DNA of 64,000 bases. Origin: Piromyces finnis. Lineage: Eukaryota > Neocallimastigomycota > Neocallimastigomycetes > Neocallimastigales > Neocallimastigaceae. Under the pieces are notes generated by a model. That model ran no database searches. It saw only the letters and a list, made by a program, of their open reading frames with translations, and was not told the origin of the DNA. This document shows, one piece after another, positions 39,105 through 51,081 of the stretch. The stretch is taken from positions 84,501 to 148,500 of the forward strand of contig MCFH01000027.1 in assembly GCA_002104945.1 (NCBI GenBank), in the 5' to 3' direction. Each line of letters begins with the position of its first letter. Positions within the stretch are counted from its first letter, which is position 1. The position numbers were made by a program, and so were the translations under genes.

Positions 39105-40500
39105 TTTTGTTTCTTTGAATATCTTTTTTTAATTATAATTTATACTTTAAGAAATAGAAAATATAGTAAAATAGAATAATATTAATTAGAAATTTAAATT
39201 TTATTGATCTTTTAATAAAAACAATGAAATATATTTATTTCATTGTTTTTTTTTTTTTTTCTATAGTAATAATGTTGTTTAAAAATAATAATATATCTTA
39301 ATACGAAAATTTAAAAATTTATTCAATTAATATTTATTATTCTATATTCAATACAATCAGAAATCTTTATATTTAATGCAAAGGTTTAAAAAAAAAAAAA
39401 AAAAAAAGATTTCATATATAATTTAAGATACATGAAAATGCATAAACCATTAAAAATTGTTTATACATAATAATAATAATAATAATAAAAAAAAAAGAGT
39501 GATAACAAAAATAAAAAGAAATTATCTTTTTATCTTTGTATTATTATTTTTTTTGTCAAACAATATTAAACAATATAATATTATTATATAATTTTTGTAG
39601 CCTTTGTTATATTTTATTTTTTTTTTTTTATTTTATAGTTAAAAAAAAAAAAAAAAAAAATATGACAATAAAAAATTTATAATAGTAGAAAAGCAAAAAA
39701 AAAAAAAAAAAAAAAAAAAAAGAAAATTATATATAGATTTCAATTTATTTTACTTTTTTATATTAATTTATTTAAAAATATAGATTAATTACAGCAACAA
39801 CAACAAAAAAAAAAATAAAATAAAATAAATAAATAAAATAAAGTAAAAATAAAAAAGAGAAATAAAAAATTAAGATTTAAATAGATTTTAAACAGCGTTA
39901 AAGCCTTTATATAAATGGGGAAATAATAATATAATATAATATAATATAATATAATATAAAATATAGAAATATAAAATTTTTATTAATTTATACTATTATA
40001 CTAGAATATGTACATATTATAAGAAAGTATGGTATTATTAATTTATAGGAACCGATTTCATAATGTAAAAATTTTATACTTATCAACGATAGTAACTCTT
40101 ATAAAATGTAGCTCTTTAGTAGCTCACTATCAAAAAACTATATTACATAATTAAAAAAGAATAACTTCTAATAGATAAAAGAGTCTAATACCCTCTTAAA
40201 AGTTTTTTTAATAAAAGTAGATTTAATTACTCTATACCACAAGAGCTAGAATAAAAAAAAAAAAATAGCTCTAATGTTTCGTTATTTTATTATTTTATTT
40301 TTAATAATATATATTAGTATAATAATTAATATTTTATATATTTTTATAAGATGTTAGAAAAACTATATATTCTTTTAAAATATATATAATAACATTAATA
40401 TTTTTGAATACTAAATATAATAATAATTTAATAGTCTAATAATAAAAAGTGAAATAAAAATTGAATAGAATATATAATAAAAATTTATTACATCATTGTA
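39105..40500. other. Convergent spacer, TBC and ankyrin gene 3' ends
   Basis: No gene seen. Many A/T homopolymers. A short inverted repeat TAGAGCTATT.../..TAGCTCT (about 40229-40273) surrounds an A run. Should hold two 3' UTRs. Confidence 0.45.
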
Positions 40501-43500
40501 TTAATAATCATCATAATCATAATCATCATAATCATTATAATCAAGATCAGGATCATCGGAATAGTAAATATCAGATATGTTATCGTTTCCTATAAAATAA
40601 TGATTTTCATCATTATTTCTTCTTCTTGTAATATTCTCTTCGTTGTAATTACTAGTATCGCTATCGCTACTTTCTTCTTCACTGCTTTGTTGATCTTCAT
40701 TACTCAAATTATTATCTATTTCGTCATCGTCTTCAAATAGATCATCTAGTGTACCATTTCTAAAATAAAGATCTTTTTTATAACTAGTAAAAGGCCTATG
40801 TGAAAACATTATATTATACTTCTCAATAACACTTTTCTTCTTTTTTTGATCATATTCGTATTTAAGTATTTGTTTGATTATTCTTTTATTTCCATTTTCA
40901 AAAAGAAATTCGTATATGTCATCATTAAGTACTTTTCCTTTTTCCTTTTCTATATACTCAGATAAAGTTGTAGTGGATATAGGGACATTATTCGCATAGC
41001 AAGAAAGAAGATTCATAATACAGTAATTATCATAATAAAAATGATTATATATAATTCTTAAATACTTTTCTTTATATTTACAATTAATATCGTAAATGCA
41101 ATATTTTATTAAGCTTTTTGCGTTATTGTAATTGTTTTTTATTAGAAATTTTAACTTTTCATCATTAAGAAAATCCTTTTCAAATATATATGATGGTTCT
41201 AATTTATCATTAGGTTCATAATTTACATTTATTCCAGAATTGGATAGCATATACTTTGCAAAAGTTAGATTATTTTTTTTAATAGCTGATAAAAATGGTG
41301 TTGTATAGGTAATACAATCCATATAATCTTCATCGTTATATCTAAATTTATTATATTTAGATATTATTGACATTATTTCAGTATTATAATTCAACGTTCT
41401 ATTATTGTATTGACTAACAATATATTTTAAAACTTCTTCTGATGCTTCATTTTCAATAGCATATATTAATATATCAAAATTATACGAATAATTTTTTTCA
41501 GGATCAATAGTATTATCATTAATAAATTTTTTATATTTTATAATATCATTTTTAATATTATCAAAATCTCGATCTATTTTGTTTTCTATATCCATAATAT
41601 CTTTAATGTATTGATTAACCTCTTCAATGATTTTATTATATTTAATATTATTTAAAAAGCTATATTTAATAGAAGAATTATTATTATTACTTAAAAAATA
41701 ATAAATAACATCATTTTTAAACGAATCATATCTTCTGCTTCTTAAGGAGGAATGTGATCTTCCACAATGCCTATATTCTTTATAGATATTGTATACCTTA
41801 TTATTTTTTTCATTGGAATCATTATCATATAATATACATAAAAGTTTAATACTATCGTTTGTTATAGCTTTTTTATAAAACGAACATTGGATTGTACTTT
41901 TATTATCTTTTAATGAAAATTTTAATAAGATTTCCATTTCATCTTCATTAAAATCTTTCTTATCTAACATTGATATATCATATTCTTTATTTTTAATAGT
42001 ATAGCCATTATTTAATAAATACATTAAACCGTAGCAACTAAATTCATTTTTTTTAAAATAATTAGTAGAATATAAATAATCTATAATATCAAAATACTTC
42101 ATTTCGTTAAACATGTCTAAATATTGAAATGAATAATTAATGTCATATCCATTTCTTAATAATAAATCCGCTATATTGAATTTATTACTTTCTATTGCAC
42201 ATACAAAAGGTGTTTTTATTTTAGTATTATTTTCAGTATAATAATTTAATGTTTCATAGTGTTTCATGTTTATTATACATTCTACTATCCTATCCTCAAA
42301 ATTATTTTCAATAGCATACATTAGTATATCGAAATCGTATGTATTTAATTTATTTAATTTTATATTTTTATCTTTTACGTATTTTTCAAGATTTTTTTCA
42401 TCATTATCTTTTAATAATTGAATTATATCAAATCTTTTTTTCACCAATTCATCCATTTCAGTAATGTTTTTTTGAATTTCTAATTTTAAATTTTTATAGG
42501 TGTTTTTACTAATAAAGTTTTTTTTTCTTAGTTTATTGTTATTGCTTTTATGGAAATAAAATTCATTATTATCATAATTTATTACAGAAATTTCTTTAAT
42601 AAATTCTTCATACTTTTCACCTTTTTTATAATTAGTATTAATTTCGATTTTTTCATTTTTACTATAATAATCTTCACTATCATAATTGTTTGTAGTTATC
42701 TTATTATCGATGCAATATATAATTTTTATGATTTCATAAATAATCACATTTTTATCATTATTATCATTATCATATAATATAATTAATGAATCAATATTAT
42801 TATTTTTAATTGATTCTTCGTAATACTCTGTTTTAATTAGTTTATCCTTCCAATTAAAATATTTTAAATATATTTCTAAAAAATCTTTTTTTTTGTTTTT
42901 TATCCATTCAACTATTAAGTTGTATTCATCGTCATCTTTACTATTTTTTCTTGGTTTACTGTTGTCATTTGTTAATGATAAACCTTCCTTACTTTCAAAG
43001 GCATCTTTATTACTTGATGCAGCAGCATTAGATATAAAATTTTTGTTATTTAATATATATATTAAATTTTCACAATTCAAAAATTTTTTATCATATAAAA
43101 ATTTAATTATATTTTTTTCGTAATTTATATCAGCGCCATATTTTAGTAATAAATTTGAAATGTCAAACCTATTATTTGCTATTGCAGTATAAAGTGGTAC
43201 ATTCCAAAAGAATTGATAATTAAAAGTTTTGTCTTGTTCTTCTTTTGTTGATATATTAAAATGTCTATATCTTATTTCATTATAAAAATTTCTCAAAATT
43301 ATAGACATACTATAATTAAGGTTGCTGTATAAACTAATAATATATTCAATAATCTTCAATGATGAATTACTTTGTATAGAAAATATTAGTAAATCAAATG
43401 AATCATTATTATGATCATAGGATAATTCATTTATTGAAATATAATTATTTTTAATATATTTTTTTAATTCTTCGACATTTTTGTTTTTTATTATTTTAAT

Positions 43501-45414
43501 AACTTGTTCTTTAATATCTTCTAAACTTCTTTTGGAAATAACGTATAACTTTTTAAAAGCTTCGATGATTTTATTTGTTATGTACTTATATTTTGATTCA
43601 TCAATAAATGAATTCTTGTTAGAATTATTAATGATCTTGTTATTATAATAAAACTTTTCATTTTGAAAATTTAAACCTTTATTCCTAATTATTTTTATAA
43701 ACTTTTTATATCTCTCTTCTTCAAAGCTCATAAAAAATAGAAAGAGTCTACATAAAATAATATTTTCATCTTTTTCAATACCACTGTAATAATTGTATAA
43801 AATTATAATGGCATTGTAATTATTATAATAAATAGACAATTTATAATATTGTTCTAATATACACTCATTGTTTTTTTGAATGTTATTTTTTATATTTTCT
43901 TTTTTCATATTTTGTATATAATTAAAATAAATTTCTAAAAATTCATTATTAGAACATTTTATCCAATGATATATTTTCTTGTCATTTGCAAGCCATTTTG
44001 AAACATTGTATCCATGGTTCAATATATAGTTTAAATTTTCGCAATTTAATAAATTTTCTCTATATAATGAATAAATTATATCTTCTTTATAGTTTATATT
44101 TGAACCATTATTTATTAATACGTCAGCAATTTCAAAATTATTTTTTGAAAGAGCTGTATATAATGGGGTCTTACGATAAGTTGTTTTGTACTTCGAATAT
44201 AAGTTATTATATGATCGATTTGTTAAAAGATCTCCACTTTCTTTATAATGGTTTTTAATATTTTGATAAATTGAACTATCTTTATTATTTTTATAATTTA
44301 TAATTATCTTTTCAAATGTTTGCTTTATCTCTGTATAGTCATTATTAGTAGTTTTGATTTTATTTCCATAATTAAGATTTTTATATGAAAACTCATTTAT
44401 AATATATTCAATAACATCCTTGGATACAAAATTCTCAATTGAATAAATCAAAATATCAAAGTTTTTACCTTTTAAAAGTCTCATCAATGAATCATTATTT
44501 TTAATGTAATTTTTAAAACTTTGTTTATCCATCACTTTTCCATCTTTTATTAAAGTATCTTTAATTTCTTCGATTTTTTCTTTATAGGTTTCAATATTGG
44601 TTTTAATTTCTAATATTTTATATTTAAACATGTATTCATTTAAAAAGGAATATTTATCTTTATCCTCGTTACCATATTTATCATTATAATAGAAATCCAT
44701 TTCATTAAATGATTTAGAACTATTAAGGTATTTTAAAAAATTATCAAGTTGTTCTTCATTCCTGTCACCTTCAAATTCATTTAAAATATAACATAGAATT
44801 TCATTTATACTTCTTTCATCATTATTAAAAAGAATTATCCATCCATCAAAATTTTTCTGATCAATAGCTAATTTATAATATTCATTTTTAATATCTATGC
44901 TTTTATTTTCTTTTTTAAGATATCTTAAGAATATTTCTAAAAATTTATTATTGAAAGATTTAATCCATTTTTTAATAATGTTACTATTGTTTAAGATATC
45001 ATTATTTTTATTGTCATGTCCCTTAAATATATTCATAATAATATACTTTAAATTAACATAGTTAAGATTATTATTATTATACAAATCTTCTATAATGTGG
45101 TTTGGGAAAGAGACACCTTTTTCTATTAAAATATCTGCTAAATCAAAATGACTTTTCGTAACAGCATAAGTAAGAAATTCACTTGAAGGCGAATCTAATA
45201 AGTGTAATAGAAATTTTATTTTGGTCATTGGTTTATTTTCCTTGATACATGATTTCAAGCTTTTTATTAAAGAATTTTTTAAATCTCTTGTTTCAATGTA
45301 ATATTGTATGACATTGATATCAATATTATTGCTATGAATATAATTCTCCAAGCCATCAATATCATTATCTATTAACCTTAACCTAATATTATTAATAATT
45401 TCAATATCTTCCAT
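40501..45414 (-). CDS. Giant ankyrin-type repeat protein, five modules
   Basis: One uninterrupted 1,637-codon frame from ATG at 45414. The protein repeats a ~300-340-residue module five times. Each module starts with an ankyrin-like helix pair (TPLYTALSKNNFEIADVLINNG near residue 418; related units near 78, 738, 1068 and 1371), followed by a conserved extension with WI/FLEIY, a Tyr/Asn-rich block (NEFYYN), an IKKYI-type helix and FDILIYAIEN. The last ~100 residues are acidic and disordered (DDYDDYDYDDY end). No signal peptide, enzyme motif or membrane segment is seen. Large ankyrin families are typical of anaerobic fungi; function is unknown. Codon use is extremely AT-biased, more so than SYF1 or MKT1. 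Confidence 0.82.
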   Translation of the reverse strand: MEDIEIINNIRLRLIDNDIDGLENYIHSNNIDINVIQYYIETRDLKNSLIKSLKSCIKENKPMTKIKFLLHLLDSPSSEFLTYAVTKSHFDLADILIEKGVSFPNHIIEDLYNNNNLNYVNLKYIIMNIFKGHDNKNNDILNNSNIIKKWIKSFNNKFLEIFLRYLKKENKSIDIKNEYYKLAIDQKNFDGWIILFNNDERSINEILCYILNEFEGDRNEEQLDNFLKYLNSSKSFNEMDFYYNDKYGNEDKDKYSFLNEYMFKYKILEIKTNIETYKEKIEEIKDTLIKDGKVMDKQSFKNYIKNNDSLMRLLKGKNFDILIYSIENFVSKDVIEYIINEFSYKNLNYGNKIKTTNNDYTEIKQTFEKIIINYKNNKDSSIYQNIKNHYKESGDLLTNRSYNNLYSKYKTTYRKTPLYTALSKNNFEIADVLINNGSNINYKEDIIYSLYRENLLNCENLNYILNHGYNVSKWLANDKKIYHWIKCSNNEFLEIYFNYIQNMKKENIKNNIQKNNECILEQYYKLSIYYNNYNAIIILYNYYSGIEKDENIILCRLFLFFMSFEEERYKKFIKIIRNKGLNFQNEKFYYNNKIINNSNKNSFIDESKYKYITNKIIEAFKKLYVISKRSLEDIKEQVIKIIKNKNVEELKKYIKNNYISINELSYDHNNDSFDLLIFSIQSNSSLKIIEYIISLYSNLNYSMSIILRNFYNEIRYRHFNISTKEEQDKTFNYQFFWNVPLYTAIANNRFDISNLLLKYGADINYEKNIIKFLYDKKFLNCENLIYILNNKNFISNAAASSNKDAFESKEGLSLTNDNSKPRKNSKDDDEYNLIVEWIKNKKKDFLEIYLKYFNWKDKLIKTEYYEESIKNNNIDSLIILYDNDNNDKNVIIYEIIKIIYCIDNKITTNNYDSEDYYSKNEKIEINTNYKKGEKYEEFIKEISVINYDNNEFYFHKSNNNKLRKKNFISKNTYKNLKLEIQKNITEMDELVKKRFDIIQLLKDNDEKNLEKYVKDKNIKLNKLNTYDFDILMYAIENNFEDRIVECIINMKHYETLNYYTENNTKIKTPFVCAIESNKFNIADLLLRNGYDINYSFQYLDMFNEMKYFDIIDYLYSTNYFKKNEFSCYGLMYLLNNGYTIKNKEYDISMLDKKDFNEDEMEILLKFSLKDNKSTIQCSFYKKAITNDSIKLLCILYDNDSNEKNNKVYNIYKEYRHCGRSHSSLRSRRYDSFKNDVIYYFLSNNNNSSIKYSFLNNIKYNKIIEEVNQYIKDIMDIENKIDRDFDNIKNDIIKYKKFINDNTIDPEKNYSYNFDILIYAIENEASEEVLKYIVSQYNNRTLNYNTEIMSIISKYNKFRYNDEDYMDCITYTTPFLSAIKKNNLTFAKYMLSNSGINVNYEPNDKLEPSYIFEKDFLNDEKLKFLIKNNYNNAKSLIKYCIYDINCKYKEKYLRIIYNHFYYDNYCIMNLLSCYANNVPISTTTLSEYIEKEKGKVLNDDIYEFLFENGNKRIIKQILKYEYDQKKKKSVIEKYNIMFSHRPFTSYKKDLYFRNGTLDDLFEDDDEIDNNLSNEDQQSSEEESSDSDTSNYNEENITRRRNNDENHYFIGNDNISDIYYSDDPDLDYNDYDDYDYDDY

Positions 45415-46332
45415 TTATCATTCAAAAAGAATAAGTATATTACTAGACAGTCTTGATATATCTTAATGCTTTTTTTTAAGTATTATATTTATTATTTATT
45501 AATTAAAAAAATAAATGTTTTTTTTTTTTTTTTTAATTGTTATTTAAATCCAATTTTTGTTTTCATTACATTTTTGGATAAATTATGTCCATTTTATATT
45601 TTAATTTATAAATATCAACGTATTAAATTAAAGGTTACAATTTTTAGTGAAAAAAAAAAATAGTAATGACCACTTTTTTTATATGTATATAGAAAATTAT
45701 AAAAAAATATTATTATGTAATATTTCACTTATTATTTGGTAATTTAAATAACAAAACAGCAACAACAACAGCATTATTATACATTGTATTTAGCTAATTT
45801 TCTTTTTATTTATTTATTATTTTAGATTATTTTATAACTTTAAAAAACTACATTTATATTTTCATTTCTGTGTAACATACTATTAATACTACATTTTAGT
45901 ATAAAATTAAAAATATGTTTTTAAACTCTATATAATTATTATATATACATTAACATCTGATATAACTCACGGTTTAATACAATTTTTTTTTAAAGGGTTT
46001 TTTGTGATTAAAATACTTTATTTATTATTAATCTTATAATACAAAACGTATTTTTAATAATTCATATTTTTATAGTAAATAAATTTATGGATTTTATGTA
46101 ATTATCATAAATTTACCAATTTATATTTTATATCACATCTTTTATACAATGCATTATTCATTTTTCATTTCTTTTTATTATTAATAATAGAATTTGAGGA
46201 ATCATAAATAATAAAATAGTAATTTTCATTAAATTAAATAATGTTACCATTGATTTTTCAGGTAAAGAAAAATGACCTCTGACTAAATATATCTAGAACC
46301 ATGGTTTAATTAAGATGAATGCAATAATATTA

Positions 46333-46335
<3 letters not shown>
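45415..46335. other. AT-rich spacer upstream of ankyrin gene
   Basis: No gene seen. Should hold the ankyrin gene promoter at its left end and the LINE insertion flank at its right end. Confidence 0.5.
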
Positions 46336-46373
<38 letters not shown>

Positions 46374-49130
46374 GGCATCAAATATTTTAAACTTTATTAT
46401 TAATTTAATTAAAATTATAATACATGTAATAAAAAATTAAAAATAAATAAAAATAAAAAAAATATGTTTAAATAAACACAAATGAATAAAAATTGGGTAT
46501 AATGTATTCTAGTAATTTTAATTAAAGTAAGAAAGCCACTATTATACTAAAGTATAATAATTGTATTTGACTTCCAATGGGACACCGAGCCAAAGATCAA
46601 AATTTTATCATGGGACAAAATTATGATCTCCATTGGTTGCGCTGGCCCTCCTGGCCTGTCTTACTGTTTCTTCAGCATTGACGCTCTTGGATGTTGCTTC
46701 AAACCTTTTGAACATTGACCATTGCTGGCCAATAGCAAAAGGCATGATTTTGGTTAGAAGTTCCGCGGTTACCGTCAAGAATGGTGTTCCTTCGTTAGTA
46801 CCAGATTGAATCTGACGCTTACAAAGTTCTTTCTATTCCCTTGAATTGTAATTAATATTGTTAAAACTTCTTCCCCCAAGAAGGAATTTAAATATTTTAC
46901 TGCACACACTAGAATAATCATACACATTAATATTCACCGGATTATTAGAACTATTACTATCATCAACTAAATTACTATCTAAATTAGAATTATTATCATC
47001 ACTATTGCTATCATTACTAATATTATTATTTCTATTATTGTTATTATTACTATTGTTATTATTAATATTATTACTATTACTATTACTGTTATTGCTATCT
47101 CTGCTGATATTAACATTTTCATTATTATTGATAGGACTATTGGAATTACGTTGACTGAAAAAATTTAATAGATGGACTATAGAATCATAATATTTAATAC
47201 GGATATCTCTAAATGTTGGACAATCTAATAACCAATGTTTAATACTTTGATCTCCACACTTGCAACATGGACAGTAGTTAGGACAAACTGGATCAACAAA
47301 TTTAGCAGCTTTGGCAACTCTAGCATCCAACTTGTATCCGCTTCTTGCTTTCAATAGCCAGTAGAAGCCATAGGCAAACTCTGGGTACTCATAACATAAT
47401 TTAATAAAATCTTTAGTTTCAATAAACTTATTATCATCATAATATTGCGCTTTGATTGAATTCCCTTTGAGATCTTTCCAATAAAAGTTTTTAACTGCTT
47501 TAACATCTCCATGTTTCTTTAGTTTTTTATCAAGTGTCCTACTTGATTTGCACCACGTGTATTTTCTAAATTTAGGAATGTAATTGACAAGGTGTGAGAT
47601 AATACAATTTGAGTTTTTCCATTTGTTAAAACATCTAACCTGAGCTAAAGCACATTTGGCTGACAATGGAGGAATATTCAAATCTTTTGAGATAGAGTAT
47701 AAAGATATAAACGATACAGCTTTATGAACTCCGGCAACCCATCGTATTCCTTTGTTAACATGCTTCTGAGCAATCCTAGACCTAGCTTTGTTGGATCCAA
47801 GTAATGGTGCAAAGTATGAAACTCTGCTAATCACTTGTGAGTTAAGTACTAGTTTTTTGAAAGGAATAGGAATATTAGGATTTCTTAAGAATTTACTGAC
47901 TGAGAAAAGTCCTTTCAAAACCTTGTTATTAAGAACATTAATTACTGGTTTAAGGGACAAATTCTTATCAAATGGAACACCAAGATAAGTGTAGCAGTCA
48001 GTAGTTGGAATGGGTTGTCCTGCTAAGTAAAATGTTGGATCTCTCTTGTTCTGATTTTCTATTGATTCAGGACGAATCACCATCGTTGAACATTTCTGGA
48101 TACCAAATTCCATTTCATTATACAAGGCCCATTCATTAACTCTTCTAAGCATCTTTTTTAAGCATCCTCTTGTTGGAGCACAAATAACTATATCATCTGC
48201 AAAAAGTCCACCACAGCATCGAGTGTCACCTAAACTGACTCCGAGATCTTCACACTCTTTAAATATATCATTAATAAAGAGATTAAAAAGAATAGGCGAA
48301 AGTGGGCAACCTTGACGGACTCCTTTCTTCACATCAAAAGATTTCGAGAATTGTCCATCTAATTTGACATTAGCCTTAGATGTTAAATATAAATTTTTGA
48401 TAAATTGTAAACTCTTACCTCGGATTCCTAAACAATCTAATTTATGGAGAATATTACCGATTGGGACTGAATCGTATGCTTTCCTGAGATCTAAAAAGGC
48501 CAAATATGTCTCTTTATTATCTAATTGACGTCTACGGCATATTTCTTGGATTGAAATGAAAAGACTGATACTTTCTTCCTTTTTTCGAAAACCAAATTGT
48601 TCAGGTCTAATGAAATTATTCTTTAGACCATATTCTGAGATTCTAGTGGTGACAATTTTGGAGATCAACTTAATACCATTATTGATAAGTGATATACCTC
48701 GATAGTTATCACAATCTGTCAAATCTCCCTTCTTAGGAATAGAAACAATACTGGATTCATTCCATGAGTTGGGGAAATCTCCATCCCAAATACGGTTAAA
48801 TAATTTAAGAATAAAATTTAAACCATGAGCATCATTATCTGAAGTAGTATTACCAGAAGAATTATTATCTGTAGCATTATTAGAATCATTACTTGATGGA
48901 ATTAATGCTTTGTAAAATTCAATTGGAATACCATCCGGACCTGATGCTTTATAATTTGGAGTAGAGAGGATAGCTGACTTGACTTCATCAATACTAATAT
49001 CTTGGTTGATATCCCACTCATCAAGCATAGGAAGTGAAAAACGTTTATTCATTGGTTCTTCATACCAATGCTCCAAATCAAGACTTACACCACTCCACTT
49101 GGATCTGATGCAAGTTATCTTTCATTAACA
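46336..49130 (-). mobile_element. 5'-truncated LINE (non-LTR) retrotransposon
   Basis: Reads on the minus strand: partial ORF2-type reverse transcriptase, a ~240-nt 3' UTR with AATAAA-type words, and a 35-nt poly(A) tail (T run 46336-46370). The 5' end stops near 49130 inside the coding sequence before the RT core, so endonuclease and ORF1 are missing: typical 5' truncation in target-primed reverse transcription. It is distinctly GC-richer than its surroundings, which outlines the insertion. A target-site duplication was not identified. Confidence 0.88.
46608..49121 (-). pseudogene. LINE reverse transcriptase, truncated, with internal TAG
   Basis: Open from 49121 (no real ATG at the start; the first codons follow a TGA) to TAG at 46833-46835. 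RT blocks in order: ASGPDGIPIEFYK (motif 0/1 region), SIVSIPKKGD, NYRGISL, FRKKEES, FLDLRKAYDSVP (motif A), VRQGCPLSPILFN (motif B), LFADDIVICAP (motif C, FADD) and YLGVPFD. A CCHC-type zinc motif CCKCGDQSIKHWLLDC follows, then a Ser/Asn/Asp-rich low-complexity stretch. The same frame continues past the TAG for 74 codons to TGA at 46608-46610 with ordinary, non-AT-biased protein sequence (AELLTKIMPFAIGQQWSMF), so the TAG looks like a late nonsense change. Confidence 0.88.
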
Positions 49131-49839
49131 CAATGGATATTATTTTTTTTCATTTAATATGGTTAAATAACTTTTCATTTCTATATAAATATAATAAAAA
49201 AAAAAAAAAAAAAAAAAAAAACACAAATTAAGTTATTAAAAAAAAAAAAGAAAAAAGAAAATTTTCATATAATAAATATAAAATCTTAAAAAATAAAACT
49301 TTGAAATATAAATGAATAGATTATTGTATTAAAAACTTCATCTCAATTTTTTTTTTTTTTTTTAATTTATTATATATTATAAATATTATGATTACTATGG
49401 TTATGATATATTCAATTATTATTGTTGTTTGTTATTATCGTTTATTTTATCCTTTTTAATTTTTTGTATTTATTTGCATATTTTTTTTTTTAAATATAAT
49501 TAAAAAAAGGTTTTTCAAAATTGATGTTTTATTAAGTATATTACTATTTTTAAATATGTTTTTATGTTTTCATATTTTTTTATGAAAAAAATAAAAAATA
49601 AAAAAAAAAAGAGGAAGGAAATTAATAGTAAATTTGCTATTAATAATAAATTGAATATTTTTTTATTTAAAACAATATATTCTATTATTATAAAATTTTA
49701 TATATTGTTTTTTTTTAAGATAACATTATATTTTAATAAAAATAAATGATTTCAGATAAATATATTTAATATTTTAGTTTTTTTTTTTTTTTTTTTATTT
49801 GAAAAGTTTTAATTTAAAAGATAAACAGGAGTAACGAAT
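49131..49839. other. AT-rich spacer, DnaJ 3' flank
   Basis: No gene seen. Homopolymer A runs near 49198-49222 and T runs near 49349-49363 and 49779-49797. Should hold the chaperone gene 3' UTR. Confidence 0.5.
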
Positions 49840-51081
49840 TTATTTAAGGGCACGAGCAGCTATTTTCTTATTTTCAGGTGATACTCTTCTTGGGAAATTA
49901 ATATGTATATCCACTAAAAGATCACCTTTTTGACCTGGTTGTTTACTTATTGGCATTCCTTCACCCTTAATTCTGATTACTTGACCTGGAACAACAACAT
50001 CAGATCCTTGTGCACCAGTAATAATAACTTGGCGATTATCCATATGAGTAATATATTTACTAAATCCACCAATAGCTTCCCATAATTCGATTTGTAAGTT
50101 AATACGTAAATCTGAACCTTCACGTTTAAACATTGGAGATGGTTCTGGCTTGTCTTCTATTACAAATACAATATCTTGGTATTCACCATTTGGTAATTCA
50201 TTACCTTCATTAGAATAAGTAATCTTTGTACCAGCTTTCCAACCTGGTGTAATATTTATACTGATAACTTTTTGAGTTTGAATACCGCCTCTAGTTCTAT
50301 TGATTTTTAATTTTTTAGTAGCACCATTATATAATTCTGATAATGTACATGGTAATTTTCTTTGAACAACCTTTTCTGGTTGATTCATTCCATTCATGTT
50401 CATGTTCATGTTCATGTTCATTCCATTCATGCCATTCATACCGTTCATACCGTTCATTCCATTCATACTTCCCATACCCATGCCATTACCACCAAACATA
50501 TTTGCGAAACTAGAAAAGCCACCCATGTTTGGCATACTACTACCAGAATTTCTATTTTGATTATCATCCATATCCATAAAACTGAAATCGGTATTTGAAT
50601 TTCCAAAACCTGAAAATCCCTTGAAAAATTGAGAAAAAATGTCATTAGCATCACTTGGTTGGAAATTTGAGAATCCAGAAAAACCTCCTGGTGTAGAAGT
50701 GAAAGTAAATGTACCACCTCCTGGGAAACCTTGAGCACCAGCATCTCCTGGAGTACCCTTTAAACCTTCTTCACCGAATTGATCGTATACAGCTCTTTTA
50801 TTTTTATCTGATAAAACCTAACATTATAAAAAAAAAAAAATAAATAAAGTAAAATTAATATATATATAAACAAGCATTAATTAAGAATTATATATAAGTT
50901 TTTATTCTATATTTACTTCATATGCTTCGGCTAATTCTTTAAATTTTTTTGTAGCTAATTCTTTATTATTTGGATTTCTATCTGGATGCCATTTTAAAGC
51001 TTGTTTTCTATAAGCCTTTTTTAATGCATCATCATCAGCATTTCTTGGAACACCTAAAATTTCATAGTAATCCTTTCCCAT
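49840..51081 (-). CDS. SIS1: SIS1/DNAJB1-type Hsp40 co-chaperone (2 exons)
   Basis: Class B J-domain protein that stimulates Hsp70 ATPase and delivers clients. Exons 51081-50917 and 50817-49840 join in frame to 380 aa. The J domain [20 protein letters not shown] carries HPD at 32-34. A Gly/Phe-rich region follows ([22 protein letters not shown]). Next is a Gly/Met region with a slippery MNG/MN repeat (about residues 165-200). The C-terminal substrate-binding domains start at [20 protein letters not shown]. There is no zinc-finger CXXCXGXG, which excludes class A. The intron sits exactly at the end of the J-domain helices. It is divergent from SGT1. Confidence 0.94.

Noticed and set aside
46300-49150. 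Target-site duplication of the LINE
   Set aside because: TTGCAT-like words occur at both ends, but no convincing direct repeat flanks the poly(A) tail and the 5' end.
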